This document shows positions 13,506-26,300 of a DNA stretch of 64,000 nucleotides, in pieces. The position numbers and the translations under genes were made by a program. How positions within the stretch are numbered: position 1 is the stretch's first letter; each line of letters begins with the position of its first letter. Where the stretch lies: assembly GCA_013365365.1 (NCBI GenBank), contig JABVXU010000058.1, forward strand, positions 144,909 to 208,908. The letters are read 5' to 3'. The DNA is from Cruorifilaria tuberocauda. Taxonomy: Eukaryota; Nematoda; Chromadorea; Rhabditida; Onchocercidae. A model generated the notes under the pieces. That model saw only the letters and a program-made list of their open reading frames with translations, did not search any database and was not told where the DNA came from.

Positions 13506-16020
13506 ACCATCAATAACAATCATACAAATTTATTGCATTCGTCCATCTGTCCTCTCTTCCATTTTCCGCATTTTAACTACGCTTATTTGTAACAAATTGA
13601 GAATTATAATCCTTTTCACATCATTTGGCCATATATTCTATGAAAAAAAGACTATTTCATTCAATTATATAATTGAACAAAACTAAACTTATTGTTCTAA
13701 TTAAAAAAAATAAATGATTCTATTAATTTAATAATTCCAAACAGGTTGAAGTTTAATTTCGTTTCAACTATAACTCTACAAAGAGTCAGTTAATTATAAC
13801 CCTTAAGTAAGAGTTGCTATAAATTTAGAGCATTTAGAGCATATTATTGAATGTTGTATTGTCAAGCAAGAATGGCATAATTGTTCAATTGAAGAAATAT
13901 TCTAAACAGTGAATTATTCTTTTTACTTCAAGATAAAAGTGATAAGAAAATTGACAATTCTGAGAAGTGAATGATAAGGCTCAAAAGGAACAACCTCCTA
14001 ATGGATAATTTTTCAAAACTATTTAAATTCATCTATGATACGAAGAATAATTCAGTAAATATGCATATAAATCATTCAATTTTAATAGGGAATGTTACAA
14101 ACTATCAAATCATTACCAGTCAGATTTCTCTATCACATGGAAATGAATTCAATATTATAATTAATTCCATAAAATAAATATAAATTAAATATATCAAAGA
14201 ATTTCAACTAATTTGAATACATTTAAGGTTCATGTTGTGCAAACAGTTTAGAAGAGATAAAAACGTGTCGTATGAAATAGCCACGAAACGAATAACCACC
14301 ATTTCTGTATTGTATCAATTTCAAGTGAATACAGCAATTAAACAATCAAAATTCTAACTAAAAAGCTTGAAAACTGAAATGAAATAGAAATCAATTTCTG
14401 GATAATCTGGAAATAGCAGCAGGAAAAAATAAATAAAAAGCAAATGAATCTTACAATTCTCAAATGAATTTTTTTTCTTTTGTCTGCAATTCCTTAATCA
14501 TTTAAATGAAATGAAATTCAAAACTGTAATTCTGTATTTTACCAAGTAAAAAAATGAAAAGTTAAGTTTATAATAAAATTAAAAAAGTTTAAAGTAGAAA
14601 AAAGACAAAGAAAAAGAAAATGAATGAATGATAGGAAGACAGGTAATTTCAAAGAAACGTCCTTGACTTTTTGAAACAACCACTCTTCCCCTTCCTTCCT
14701 TCTCCTACTGTATACAAAATCCGTTCATTTCAATTCTTACTGTACGGAAAACCGTTCAATTCCTTTCTTCCCTTCCTTTACTGTATACAGAATCCGTTCC
14801 ACCCATCTTGCTCCTTTCCTTTCCTATTTTTGCTCGGAATATCAGAAAGTGGCTCATTGAGTTAGGCGCAAATGGACGGGATGGGATAGAGTGCTGTTAA
14901 TGGTGAGAAAATGATGCTAAAAAATTCGAAAAAAAAGAAAGGTATATAGCATTGAAGCAATTGGAATGTATGATAAGGATGAAAGAGTAGAGTGAGTGGA
15001 GATGGAAGAGAGTGTAAAGAAAATGATTAAATGATACAGTTTTTTTCTGAAAACAAATTTTTGCCATTTAAGAAAAGAACATATTTGAAAAATTAAGTAT
15101 GGAAAGAAATGAAACAAAGAAATGATAAGAAGTGATAAGAGATTTCTCTTCTCCAGACTTTATATCATATATTTTAGCAGAATTTATTGTTAAATTTTTC
15201 CTGAAAAAAAGGAAAAGAAATCGAAATGAAAAATTTATTGCGTGCAATTTTTGTTTTTTATCAATTTAAAATGAAATGCTACGGCTTTAACAGTTTTTGA
15301 AATGCTTAGCTTTTTTTTCTCGTACCGACTAAACAATGCATAGTATTAAGAGCAACGAGTAATAGAAGAGATTTTTGCGCTCATTTATAGAAAACAATTT
15401 GATAGGAAAGAAGATATTATCAAATATTGTTTTGCACGATACTCAGTTGATTTTCAGTTTCACTTTGAAAAGTAAATAGAAACAATAAAATAGAATGTTC
15501 GGCTGGTATCGGAGGATAATGAATGATTTAGTGAAATATTAATACAAAAGACAATAGGAAAAAAAACAGACAATTAAAAGCGATTAAAAACTCGTTAATT
15601 TGTTCATCATTTCAAAAAGGTATGAATTTATATTTCCACTTACAATTTTAGATTTAAATAACAAATTCTTTGAGAAATAACGATTGAATTCAAGAATTGA
15701 ATTCAAAATTTTTTTAATACATAAAACATTTAATTTAACCTAATTAGTAATTTGGCTTGGCTTAATGTATAACATGAAAAATGTATCAAAATATGTATCG
15801 AATATCGTTTAACTGTTACACAACTGAAATTTTTGTTACTGATACTCATATATTTGATAGAGAAACAATTGATGCATAGATAAGTATCAACAGAATTTCA
15901 CCAATATCGATCGAAAATTGATGGAAATGAATAGGATTCGACGGGTTTGTTGTTGCTCATTTGGGGATCGCACTCTAAGAGATGGCAACTTTTCTTGTTA
16001 ATACTATTGGCGTTGTTAAA

Positions 16021-16065
16021 AGAAGAGAGAGAGAAGTAGAGAGAGAGAGAGAGAGGGAGAAGGAA
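16021..16065. repeat. GA-rich microsatellite
   Basis: An imperfect (GA)n tract in non-coding DNA. Confidence 0.75.
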
Positions 16066-19000
16066 GATGGTTTCCCTCTGTCATTAATTCTCTCAATTCA
16101 TTGTCCCTTGTCCACAACTGTTTCAAGGGTCAATTTGCATTTTTGATGGAGGTCGAGGAAGCTGAAATGAATTGAACGTTTGTTTATTTCTATGCAACAG
16201 CACAACAATGTCATATCTCACTAAGAACAATAATAAAAGTACTCCTTGAATTTAGACTATTCCATCATATATACGCTGATTATTCCCACTAAAATTAAAT
16301 GAGTAAAATTGTCGTAAAAATTTATCATAAAAATATCATTTCCGATAATTTCAATGGAAATGTCTAAAGGTATTTGACATATAGTGATATTAATATAGTT
16401 TAAAAATTTATTAGTGATTAAATAGACCGGTTTAGACGACTGTTGATATGAAGGGAATTCTAAAATAAATGCTAATTTGTAATTACGTGAAGCATGAAGT
16501 CAATGTTGGATGAATGCAACGTTAGAAGCACATGTATTTTGCTTGCTTAGTTTCTCCTTTTTTCCTTTAAACTATTCGAAATGTCTGTTGCAAAGTGTGG
16601 ATTTATGAATCGCCATAGTGCTGAAATATTTTAACGCAAACTTTTTTCATAGAGTTTCTTTGTTCGTTGGCTATTATCAAATTATCCATTCCTTTAAAAT
16701 ACAATATTTACCTTTTCTCTTATTGAATTTCTTTGTAAAGAAAAAAAATTCAATTTTTAATCTTCTCTTAAGCTTACTTTTAGTTTTCCGCAATTTCTTT
16801 TTTCATCTTTATTGAAAAGTTTCAGTAATATATAGATAAGATTATTGATAGGATCATCAAATGAAAAATTCAGTAGTTAAACGATTTGATATCTTGTCAT
16901 TTGAGATTATTTCAAAACTTATTTGGTGTCGAGCAATATCAGCCTGATACGATTATTTCTTGATTTTTAATTCTGAAAATTGATTTACCAATATTTTTAT
17001 TAGCAATGCTTTACCATATCTCTTTCATTGATATCTCGGATTTGCCTTTCATAATAATTTTATTTACGTTACGTTTATACATTTACTTTCTATCACGAGT
17101 AATAATAATGGTAATATCAACATTCCATTCTTTCTGTTTTTTATAAAAATGCGGTAATTGCTGATATTTCAGGAAGAAAGGTCGTACGAGCACGTGCCTC
17201 AATAACCGGACGGCTTTTTATCAAAGAATATTTGCCGAACAGATCCTCCTAATTTGATTTCTTATTTTTCTTGGCTGATCTGTTCGGTATAACAAATGCT
17301 TTCGATGGTTCATTTCACTTTTCAGTTGGAAATATACACCGACGGTCAATCTTTTCATTGATAAAAAAATTCGCCACCAGCAAAGGAAAGATAAAAAAGA
17401 CAAAAGCCACAATCGATAAAATTTCTTCCTGTTCTAATCATATGGTTTTCGGGAGGGGAGGAAATTTTGAAATGTTTAAAGCACAACGGAATATCTTATC
17501 TTGTGAATTTTATTATCAATAAATATCAAACCTGAATTATTACTCTACAAACAAAAGAAAATAACCTATAAACTATGAAACGTAGTCAGTTAAATTACAC
17601 GTAAATTTTTGCAGACAAAAATTTATATGCTTAATTTTCACTCCTTAATTACTACATTTGTTTGCTCCTCAATAAATCTGAAAGGTAAGCTTAATGAAGA
17701 CCAAAAGTATGATTAAAGCACTCGGAAACAATAATTACCATGTCCATACGCAATTTATAGGGGAGGTGCTCAGAAGTGCTTATGAGAATAAGAATGATTA
17801 TTTTGTTTCGGTTGTTGTTTAACTCACTTTGTTTTACTGATTATCACAGAAAGTGTGCTCATTTACGTGACTGTAGGATTAATTTGTTAGGTAAATGATT
17901 TTGCAATTCAAAATCAATGAAAAATGGGAATGGAAGTTTTCATTAACAACTAAATCTATAACTTTTTGATTTCTTTAAAATGGAATTGCGTTTCAATTTC
18001 ATGCTTTAGTAGAAAATATTCACATGAAATATGCCATAAATTTCTAACCACAAAACGACACAATGAATCAAACTCATTAAATACAAAATTAATTTATTAG
18101 ACAAAACATTTTACAAGTGAAATATTGCTAATGACAAAATAAGTTGTAGAAATTTTTATAATATTGATATCACATTTACATAATATTAAAAAGAAACTAG
18201 TCAGAGATAGTGATCGAAAGAAACAAGTAACAATGGGTATATCAACTGATAGCATTCAACGATTATCGGTTGATATTGTCCTTGATATCGTAAATTTTGT
18301 AGTAACAAATCAATAACGTATAAGACTTTTTATTCTGAAATCGGTGAAAGATAGTAACTTAATTTTGAATCCCGTCTCACTTTTTTCTTGATATTTACAA
18401 CTTTGATGAATAAATTGAGAAATAAATACTAATGGTCTGATTACTTAAAGGGAAAAAGCGTTTCATGAAACAAGAAAGTAGACTTGTATAATTCGGAAAA
18501 TTAGTAAAAGGTGGAAGACAAACAAATGAGCAATTACAGGTGTAACATTTGACAGATCCTAATAAAAGTTATCGAATGATATCGTTAAATTTTCTCCCAC
18601 AAATTTCATTCAACAAAACTGTTTCATTTATTTCAAAAAAGAATGTCAGCCTATTTCAAAATTTCGTTTCATATAAAAATTATTAGTATTTCACGTAGAC
18701 TTATGAAAACTTTTTTTTAAATCAAATTATTTTATTATAAAACTAGCTTCAGCTAATTTTCAGTTGGAATAAATTGTTATGCTTGTTGTTCGAATGAAAA
18801 ATGCTCTTATCGTACTAGCAATGAATGCGTAACTGTTCCTTTCCAGTAATAACATATTTAAGAAATATATCTTCCGGAAGAAATTTCTTCTTCAAGAAAA
18901 TTGTCAAAGGAAGAAGTGAGAATTGATACGAAATTACATCCATCAATATGTATTTCATCTCTTAACAATTCCTCTTTTGTTTCCGGTTAAACATTAAAAT

Positions 19001-19194
19001 TACAATAAGTTTATTATAAGTTAAACAACAATGTAATATCTCAAAGATTTCAAATTGTCAAAACGGGTAAATTATCAAAAATTATTAAAAAAAAATGAAT
19101 AATTTCATGTAATTTAGGAAGCACGAGCGGAACAATAGAGCCTGATTTATCAGTATTGAAATTGGGTGAGGGACAAACAGATCGTAGGAGTATT

Positions 19195-19545
19195 AATCAA
19201 AGAAGCGAATTTACCAAAGTGAGTACTGAACAAAAATTACCCTGTAATGTTTGTGAAAAAGAACCGTAGAATTTGAGACGACATATGTGATGACTCATAC
19301 GGTGAAAGGTCACACGATTGTCCGAAATGCAAGCGGAATTTCTTTCTATCATCAACCTTGAATATGCATGCATAGATTGCTGAAAATGCAGAAAAAGTTC
19401 CTTCTCGATAAGTAAATCGAAAAGCGCGTGCAAATTGATGACAGTGAGAAGCCTCTTTTTATTTGTTCTGCTTGCAACTAAAGTTCTCCAAAGCAATTCA
19501 CTTTGAAATCTCATACATGAAGAAGTTCCATGTTGAAAGAGGGAA
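19195..19545 (+). pseudogene. Decayed C2H2 zinc-finger array
   Basis: Fragments of consecutive classical zinc fingers can be read on the plus strand but are broken by stops and frame changes. Finger 1 (from about 19239) starts CNVC and keeps L-x2-H, but is three residues short and has a stop. Finger 2 (from about 19318) starts CPKC with exact C-x2-C-x12-H spacing and a Gly-Glu-Arg-like linker before it, in a different frame. A remnant starts near 19378 with Cys-stop-Lys-Cys. Finger 4 (from about 19464) starts CSAC after EKP, again with exact C-x2-C-x12-H, and carries stops. Spacing between remnants is mostly close to the 84-bp finger period. It is presumably a dead copy of a multi-finger transcription factor. 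Which live paralog it came from is unknown. Confidence 0.65.
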
Positions 19546-20344
19546 TATATAAGGGCATTTTAAATTTAAATACATACTGCTATTTCTAAATTGCAGATTG
19601 TTTCTGTATTTCATTCACTAAATTCTTACAGTTTAATTACACTTTTTGATTGCATTCTTAATTCTTATTATCTCGTTTGTCATCTACAGTCACTGCTATT
19701 CGTTGTAAGTTACTCATTTTATACCTTATATATAAATAAGTGTTATTATTTATTGACTTTTCTTATTTACAATAAATAAAATTCTTTGTCTCATATCTAC
19801 TCTCATATTTATTGAAGAGACAATCTTTGTTAAATGTGTAATGAACCACTTGTCATTCTAAATTAATTTTGAGTGAAGATACCGGTCAATTCAATGGTTT
19901 TTCAAATCATTATAAATCAAGAAACACGATCGACTGAATTCCCACTTAAAGCAGAATGCAGTGGAAAAACATCATTCGAAAACTTCTTGAAATGAAAAAA
20001 TTCATGAGCAGTAGCTGATCTAGCTTTAAATAGCTTTAAAAAAGGCTGTAAGCAAAAATTATGGAAAACAGAATTAATAGCTTTAATAGTGGAAAGTTAA
20101 TACTTCAATACTTTAATACTAGAAAGTATACTTAATATTTCCTCACTAGTTTATGTAAACTTCGTTGATTCTAATTTCCATCACCGTGCGACTTCATCTT
20201 ACCAAAGAAAGCTTCTCTAATACATCAGTCGGTAACTAACTGGGATGGTGCAATCCTCACAATTTAAATGCTCAAAAAAATTTTATTAAGGATTCGCCAA
20301 GTACAACAGAAACTCTTGGCTCCCTTCGGAAACGAGAAACTTCA
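19546..20344. other. Intergenic, no gene resolved
   Basis: An open frame runs into the TTI1 model from about 20240 without an earlier in-frame ATG. A second overlapping frame (MLKKILL start at 20268) is also open for about 45 codons, so part of the TTI1 5' end may lie here. Nothing else is supportable. Confidence 0.4.
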
Positions 20345-23300
20345 ATGTGGAAATATCGTTTCGTTGAAGATTGCATACTACAGTGGAATGCAATTCTCTT
20401 CCCGATGACTGTTGGAATTATCGGTTTTTTCATTGGATTTGAAAATGGCTTGTCGTTTCTTTGTTCAATGGCAGTCGTAGATGTGAAGATTAATATAAGG
20501 AATAATATAAATGGATTATTTTTTCCTGTATTTAAAATTTGAGATTGCGTCCGCTGATTCGAGAATATGCGGAATGTCAAGTTATCATTGAGAAGTACGA
20601 AATTTGAAATTTATTGTCTTAAGTGAAGCAGACCTCTTGCAAACAATGCCAGGAGTTGATAGGAATAGTTATCCTGAAGATATAAAAGCAACTGCACAGT
20701 TGATGTGCATCAAAATTATCCAGGAATTCACGGAAGGTGTCATCTCGCCTGGATCTGTTACTGAGTTTTCAACGTTTGTTAAACGTAGGTTTTGTTTCTT
20801 TCTATTCGATTGATGCTTTAAAATGCGATATTGATAAATTAAACGATGAAACTGATTGATTGGTTAAAAAAGATTTTTCCGTACAGTAAATCGTTAAATT
20901 GCGAAGGAAGATAACCATAATTGATGCATTGTTTGCTTATTTATTTCCTCCATTTTCTTAATCATTCAATTTCTATTTTAGACAATATAAAGAGGAAGGA
21001 CTTCCAAAAAAAAGAATTTGTCGAATTGAATCGAATCATTTTTGGCACAGCGTTCAGTATTTTGAAAGAGTCTGTGAAAAATGAGGACAAATTTAATCGA
21101 CATATGTTTGATTCTGCCTTGCAGATAATCAATAATATTTTTGAAAACTTAAGACCTGGAGTAAGTGTTACATTCAAAACTCTTCCTTTGTAATAACGGA
21201 CTTTACATTTGAATTTCAATATTTGTAAGGTTAATAAAAAACAACTTTTCATCAGGTTTTGGGAAGAGTTAAAAATTATTATAAAAAAGAAATTCGTGAC
21301 TTGGTAATTCACTCCAATTCTAATAGTATTCATATAAAATCATTAATTAAGAAGTTAAGAGAAACGATTCATTTTCCCCAAATTTTCATTTCTGGAAATG
21401 GGAACTTTCTTGCTTATTGGACTTTGCTTATAATTTCAGGATGCGGAAGACTTATATCCATTTTTATGGTCTATCAATAGCAGATGTCTTATAGTTGGCG
21501 ATAAAAAAATCAGTAATGCAGTTGATTTGGAACGGATTGCAACATTTGAGACAAACTTCGTTCGATTTATGCTTTCTAATAAAAGAAATAGGGAAGGTTT
21601 GTGATTAGACTTAATTTTTAGTTAATATTCGATCTTATTTTGCTGATAATCATATTGATGAAGAATCAGTATAAAAGTCAGGATAATTATTCTTCAGATT
21701 TGTTTTCTAAAGGACATCAAGCAGAACTTGCATTTATGGTAACATTTTTCATAACTAAGTTCTCTTCGCAAAAAATCGATATGCCGATCAGGTGATTTCT
21801 TCTATTTAATTCTGATATTTAAAATATCGGTTTTCTAAATTTGATATTTTAAAATGGACTATTAAAAAGCTAGGAATTATAAAATGAAGGGAAATATTTG
21901 TTTCCGGATGTTACTTCTTTTCATGGCATTTCATAAAATTTAAGAGAGGCAGAAGAGGTACCGGATGAAATTTTGTGGACTGCTTTTTTCAGACTTACCT
22001 TAGGAAATATATTACTTGAACTTGTAAAATCATGGAATGAATCGGTGAAGACATTGACATCATTTCTACCAGGTATTTGCTGTCGTATGGCTCAACTTGC
22101 TTGTGCAGATCTGAATACGGAAGTTGTAAATATGGCATTGAAGGTATTGCAGATATATTCAGATTCATTTGTAAGGATTTGGAAATAAACATCATTGTTT
22201 TGCGCTTATCGTTAGTATGACTTAAGGTTTCAAGCCCACTGGTACCGAAATAAAACTTAAATGAAAGTAAAAAATTAAAAAAAACTACCCGTAAATTGTA
22301 ATCAATGAAAAAATGTTTCAGATTTTTGGCTGCACTGTGTCAACTTGCTTGAGTGATTCTGTTGTTCACAAACAGGATGAGGTAGAAAATTCAATAAGCG
22401 TTGAAAACAAGTTGAAAAATTCTGTTCCTGAAAAGAGTACCGCCTACGTTGAAGATTGGGACAACAACTTGAAATTTTTGGTAAAATATGTTTTTTCAGT
22501 CTAATTTAAAGAGTGCATTATATATATATTATTGCAGCAGACTCAAAATGCTAAAAAATCATGGCCAATCCTATTGATTCGTGCAAATTTTTCTTTTTGA
22601 CTAAAATGTGTTTTTTATATTATAGAATAAAAAACTTTTATGAGCAGTAATTCATTGATATAAATGATAGTCTCTTTCAAATGATATTTCTTCACAGAAC
22701 AAACTTGCTATAGAATTAAATTTTGTGAATTTTCCATTCCAATCCATTTTAATAATTGACAGTATTTCCCACTCTATTTGAATTACTAACAGTCTTGCAA
22801 CATGAGAGAAAATATTGACATCATGAGTTCATTTCAGTTGAACTATTTGAAATTACTTCAGATATTTTACTTAAAGTATTCATTACAGATTGATAAAGAC
22901 CGGACAGCTTAGATTATTTCTCCTAATTCTTTGACTTTGAAATAGTTGCATTACTAAAACTTAATTAGAGTTGCTTGCGTTTTTACGAAATTGATATCGT
23001 AAGTCACCATTCACCATATTTCTTTTCTGATTTATTATTATTATTGCTGTAGTTCATGAAATGCTGATTTTTCAACTAATTTTAGCTCAGACGGATATGT
23101 TCCAGACTCGTTCGACATCAGGATCATCGTGTTCGGCTTGCTTTGCTTAATTTTTTGCATGATATTTATAGACATTGTACTATAAGTCTTGCCTCGCCGA
23201 TTGAAAATATTATGATCGATACTGTTTTGCTATTGTTAAGTGATCCATATGAAAAGTAAGTTTATTATTCCATGGATTTTTGTGCAACCATTGCTCTTTG

Positions 23301-26300
23301 AATTTGGAAAATTTGCATATAACTGCAACAGTTTTAATTTTTCCAAATCTTTATTAATTCTTGGATGCGTTTTTTATAAAATCCTCATTTTAAGTGTTAT
23401 GTACGGAAAAACTTTTTACGGTCTGGAATATGTAGAAGAGCTTCTTTAATTGCGCCATTGTTTTTTATGGTTTTCAGAATTGCTGAATTTTCGGCAAAGA
23501 TTAAAGAATATTTAATGCATTCAGTAAAAGAAAGTTTCGTCAATCGTTTGAGGGAACGCTTGTATTCGTTATCTACTACTATACCTACGGAAGCCACTGT
23601 TAGCGGAGATGTTGAAGGGTGTTTAAAACAGGTAAAGGAAACAAAACTTCATAATAGTGACAGTGAAGGAAGCATTGGCAGTTAGCTTGTGTTTACCCTA
23701 GTTTCAGTACATCCATTAAAATTTAAATAGTTTTAGCTTTAGTTAACTGCTTATTTGTTGAAGACATCAAAATTATTCGTTGTTAATCTATTGCTTTAAA
23801 TTTCGTCATAGAATTTTGTTGCCTTATAAATTTTTTTCTTCATTACTTGAAAAAGAAATTCTACTAGTTGAGAAAGGTGATTTCATTTGTTGTGAAAACA
23901 GATTTTTGTATTTAATTTTTCCATTTAATTGATTTAGCAGAAATAAGGCAGTGAGTTTTCAGTTGCTTGGAGTATTGTTTTCAATGAATTCTGAATGCGA
24001 CGACTTTTTATTAGGCGGGAAATTGCCTGAACAATTGACGTTCGCACTATCATTTACACTGCGATTGAATGCTAAACGATTACGTTTGAGCCGAGAAGTT
24101 ATTGAGAAAAGCGATGTTTTAGGCAAGTAATTGTTTCGAAACAAGGTGAAAGGCTTGTTTTAATAATTCAATAAATTATTCGGATAAATTCTGGTGAAGA
24201 ATGGCATTGTTTCTGATACATATGGCGCATTTCAGAGAATTTTAGCGCAAGTATCGGGAAAATTCTTTCCTTCCATTTTTAATAGGCCATCAACAAAAAA
24301 GGAAGTCATATCTCTTTCAGAGACATAACATTAAATTCGTTTAGTGTTTTAGACACAGTAGATAACTTGCCGCTTCTCTATAATGTTCAAAAGAAAACAT
24401 TCAGTCAGATCGCTCTATTGTTAGCTACAAGTAAACACTCTCATGTAAGTTATTTTCATATTTTCGTGAATTTCATTACTTTCAATTGTCTGATTTCCTC
24501 TACTGCCAATTTTGTATTGCATTCGAAATTTCAATCAAGTCAAAATTTTTCAATGGAAAAATCATTCTTTCAATAGTCTTTTCTACATCGAGAAATATGT
24601 AAGAAAATTTTCTTCTTTGATCCATTGGTCAAACTCCAGGATGTGGAATTGTTATATTCCAAATTTCGTCTTAAAAGTCGTTGAGAAACTGAGTTTACAT
24701 TCATTTTCAGGTTCTTATGGATTGTATTTCTGCAAATGTTGGGCATAGAAACGAATTGGAACAGTTGGTGGGTAGTTATCATTTTGCAGTTTATTTATTA
24801 AGAGCAACTTGTACTCAAGTTACTAAGCCAGCTCAAAAATTTATTGATACTTTACAAGTGCTAGTCGAACAAGCTGTTAAACTGCTAGAAATAACCGACA
24901 TACATCAACCACCACGAGACGATATCATTGAAGGTTAGTCTTTGATTTTTCAAAATAAAAATTTAAAGGAAAAGAACTGAAACAGAATTAAGCGCTGATT
25001 AGTATCAAAATTGTGTGAAGTCCAGAACTGTGCAAAAAATTTGAGTTTCTGAATTACAGATGATAATGATGAGCAAGGTATCGAGAGTTGTCTAGTCACT
25101 GTTTTATTATTATTCTGTGCTGCTGCTTTCACTTGTATTCCTTCTGTTTTCTTATGCCAAAAGGTAAAATTGTTCAATTTTTCAGTTCGAAATATCAAAA
25201 TATGTTTTAACAAGCAGCAAATTTTGTAGTTAGAAGTTGTATGTCGTCGTGCTAGTTGCTCTAGAATCAAATCTAAAGTTGAAACATGAATATATAGTTG
25301 GAACTATTTTGCTTTGCTCATTGTTTCTCTTAATTTATATTATAATCATCTGGTTATAGTTAATGAACGAAACTTTGTTCGAAATATTTAAGTGGGCGAA
25401 GTCATCGTATGTAATTTGTGCAGAAAATGCAGAGCATGCTTTACAAGCTGCTGCTTTGGTTTGTTTCTAAGAGACTTCATTCCATGAATTGAAGACCCTT
25501 ATTTCGTGATTCACTGATTGGATAAAGCAAAGAAAAATTCGCTTCATCTGAAATTTTTTTATTTCTTGTTTTTTCAGGCTGTTATGAATTCTTAATGAAT
25601 TAAAAAAAACTCACAACTTTTTTGTTTAAATTTAAGTTTAAAATTTTTCATTTTTTCAGGCAGTAGGAGAAGCTAACATATCTTCTCTTTGTGTTACTTA
25701 TGGGAAATATCTTTTACCAAAGGTAGCAATTCGTTCAAGGGCTTACAGTAAAAATCTTCGCACACCTTGCATACTGTCTTCATTGCTCGATTATTGTGAA
25801 AATCCTGAATTGTTCGAGATTACCAGTCACGTTGTTGAAGAACTCCTACTTGCAATTGACCTAGGATCACAGGTATATTTTCTCTATATTTTGAATCTTA
25901 TCTGAATGTGCTTTTTTTTAATTATTTAGATTTGCTTAAATTTTATGTAATTTTATAAATTCATTGTTTGCTTCAGGAATGGCTAATTTTAATTCTCAAG
26001 GCCGTGCTTAGTTTTGGAATAGCTATTGGGAAATGGTTTCCTAACATCAGGCCTCAAGAAGTTGAGTACAATGAAGACGATCTAGATAAGAAAGTCCCAA
26101 AGCCTGACTTCGTTAAATCAGTAAACAATATTTTGAAGAGGTATTTTTTTAATAAATATTTTGGGTCATTTCAAACAAATATGTTCGATATGTATCTTGC
26201 AAAATGTGAAAAGTCTTGATAAAAATCTATTCACTTAAAAATTTTCGATCTTTCAGAACGAAGCACCTTCTCTTTTCTTCTCATGTACCAGTTCGCTTGC

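Larger units (their letters stand above)
2710..19194. other. 16.5-kb gene-poor region
   Basis: I see no supportable coding exon. Open frames here are short, often overlap on both strands and lack splice-consistent partners. The region holds microsatellites (CT-rich near 6720 and 10796, GAGAA near 8805, GA near 16025), a 27-bp tandem repeat, a mirror-like trinucleotide tract and a cluster of CRE-like words. It may contain 5' exons, long introns or regulatory DNA of the zinc-finger gene to its left. Distant non-coding first exons cannot be excluded. Confidence 0.5.

Noticed and set aside
13212..13686. Overlapping open frames of over 100 codons on both strands
   Set aside because: Products are low-complexity runs caused by the triplet repeat; no splice partners or similarity.
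17235..17287. 11-bp inverted repeat (ccgaacagatc) with a 31-base spacer, near an 83-codon frame
   Set aside because: Arms are short enough to arise by chance and the frame has no recognisable content.
19197..19514. 105-codon minus-strand frame
   Set aside because: It is the antisense of the zinc-finger relic, whose plus-strand spacing explains the region better.
20345..20542. Independent small single-span membrane protein (MWKYRF...)
   Set aside because: The hydrophobic stretch fits a TTI1 N-terminal helix and phases can join to TTI1; a separate gene is less economical.
20272..20580. 102-codon minus-strand frame
   Set aside because: Antisense to the TTI1 5' exons; the plus strand has the TTI1-like ILFP segment.
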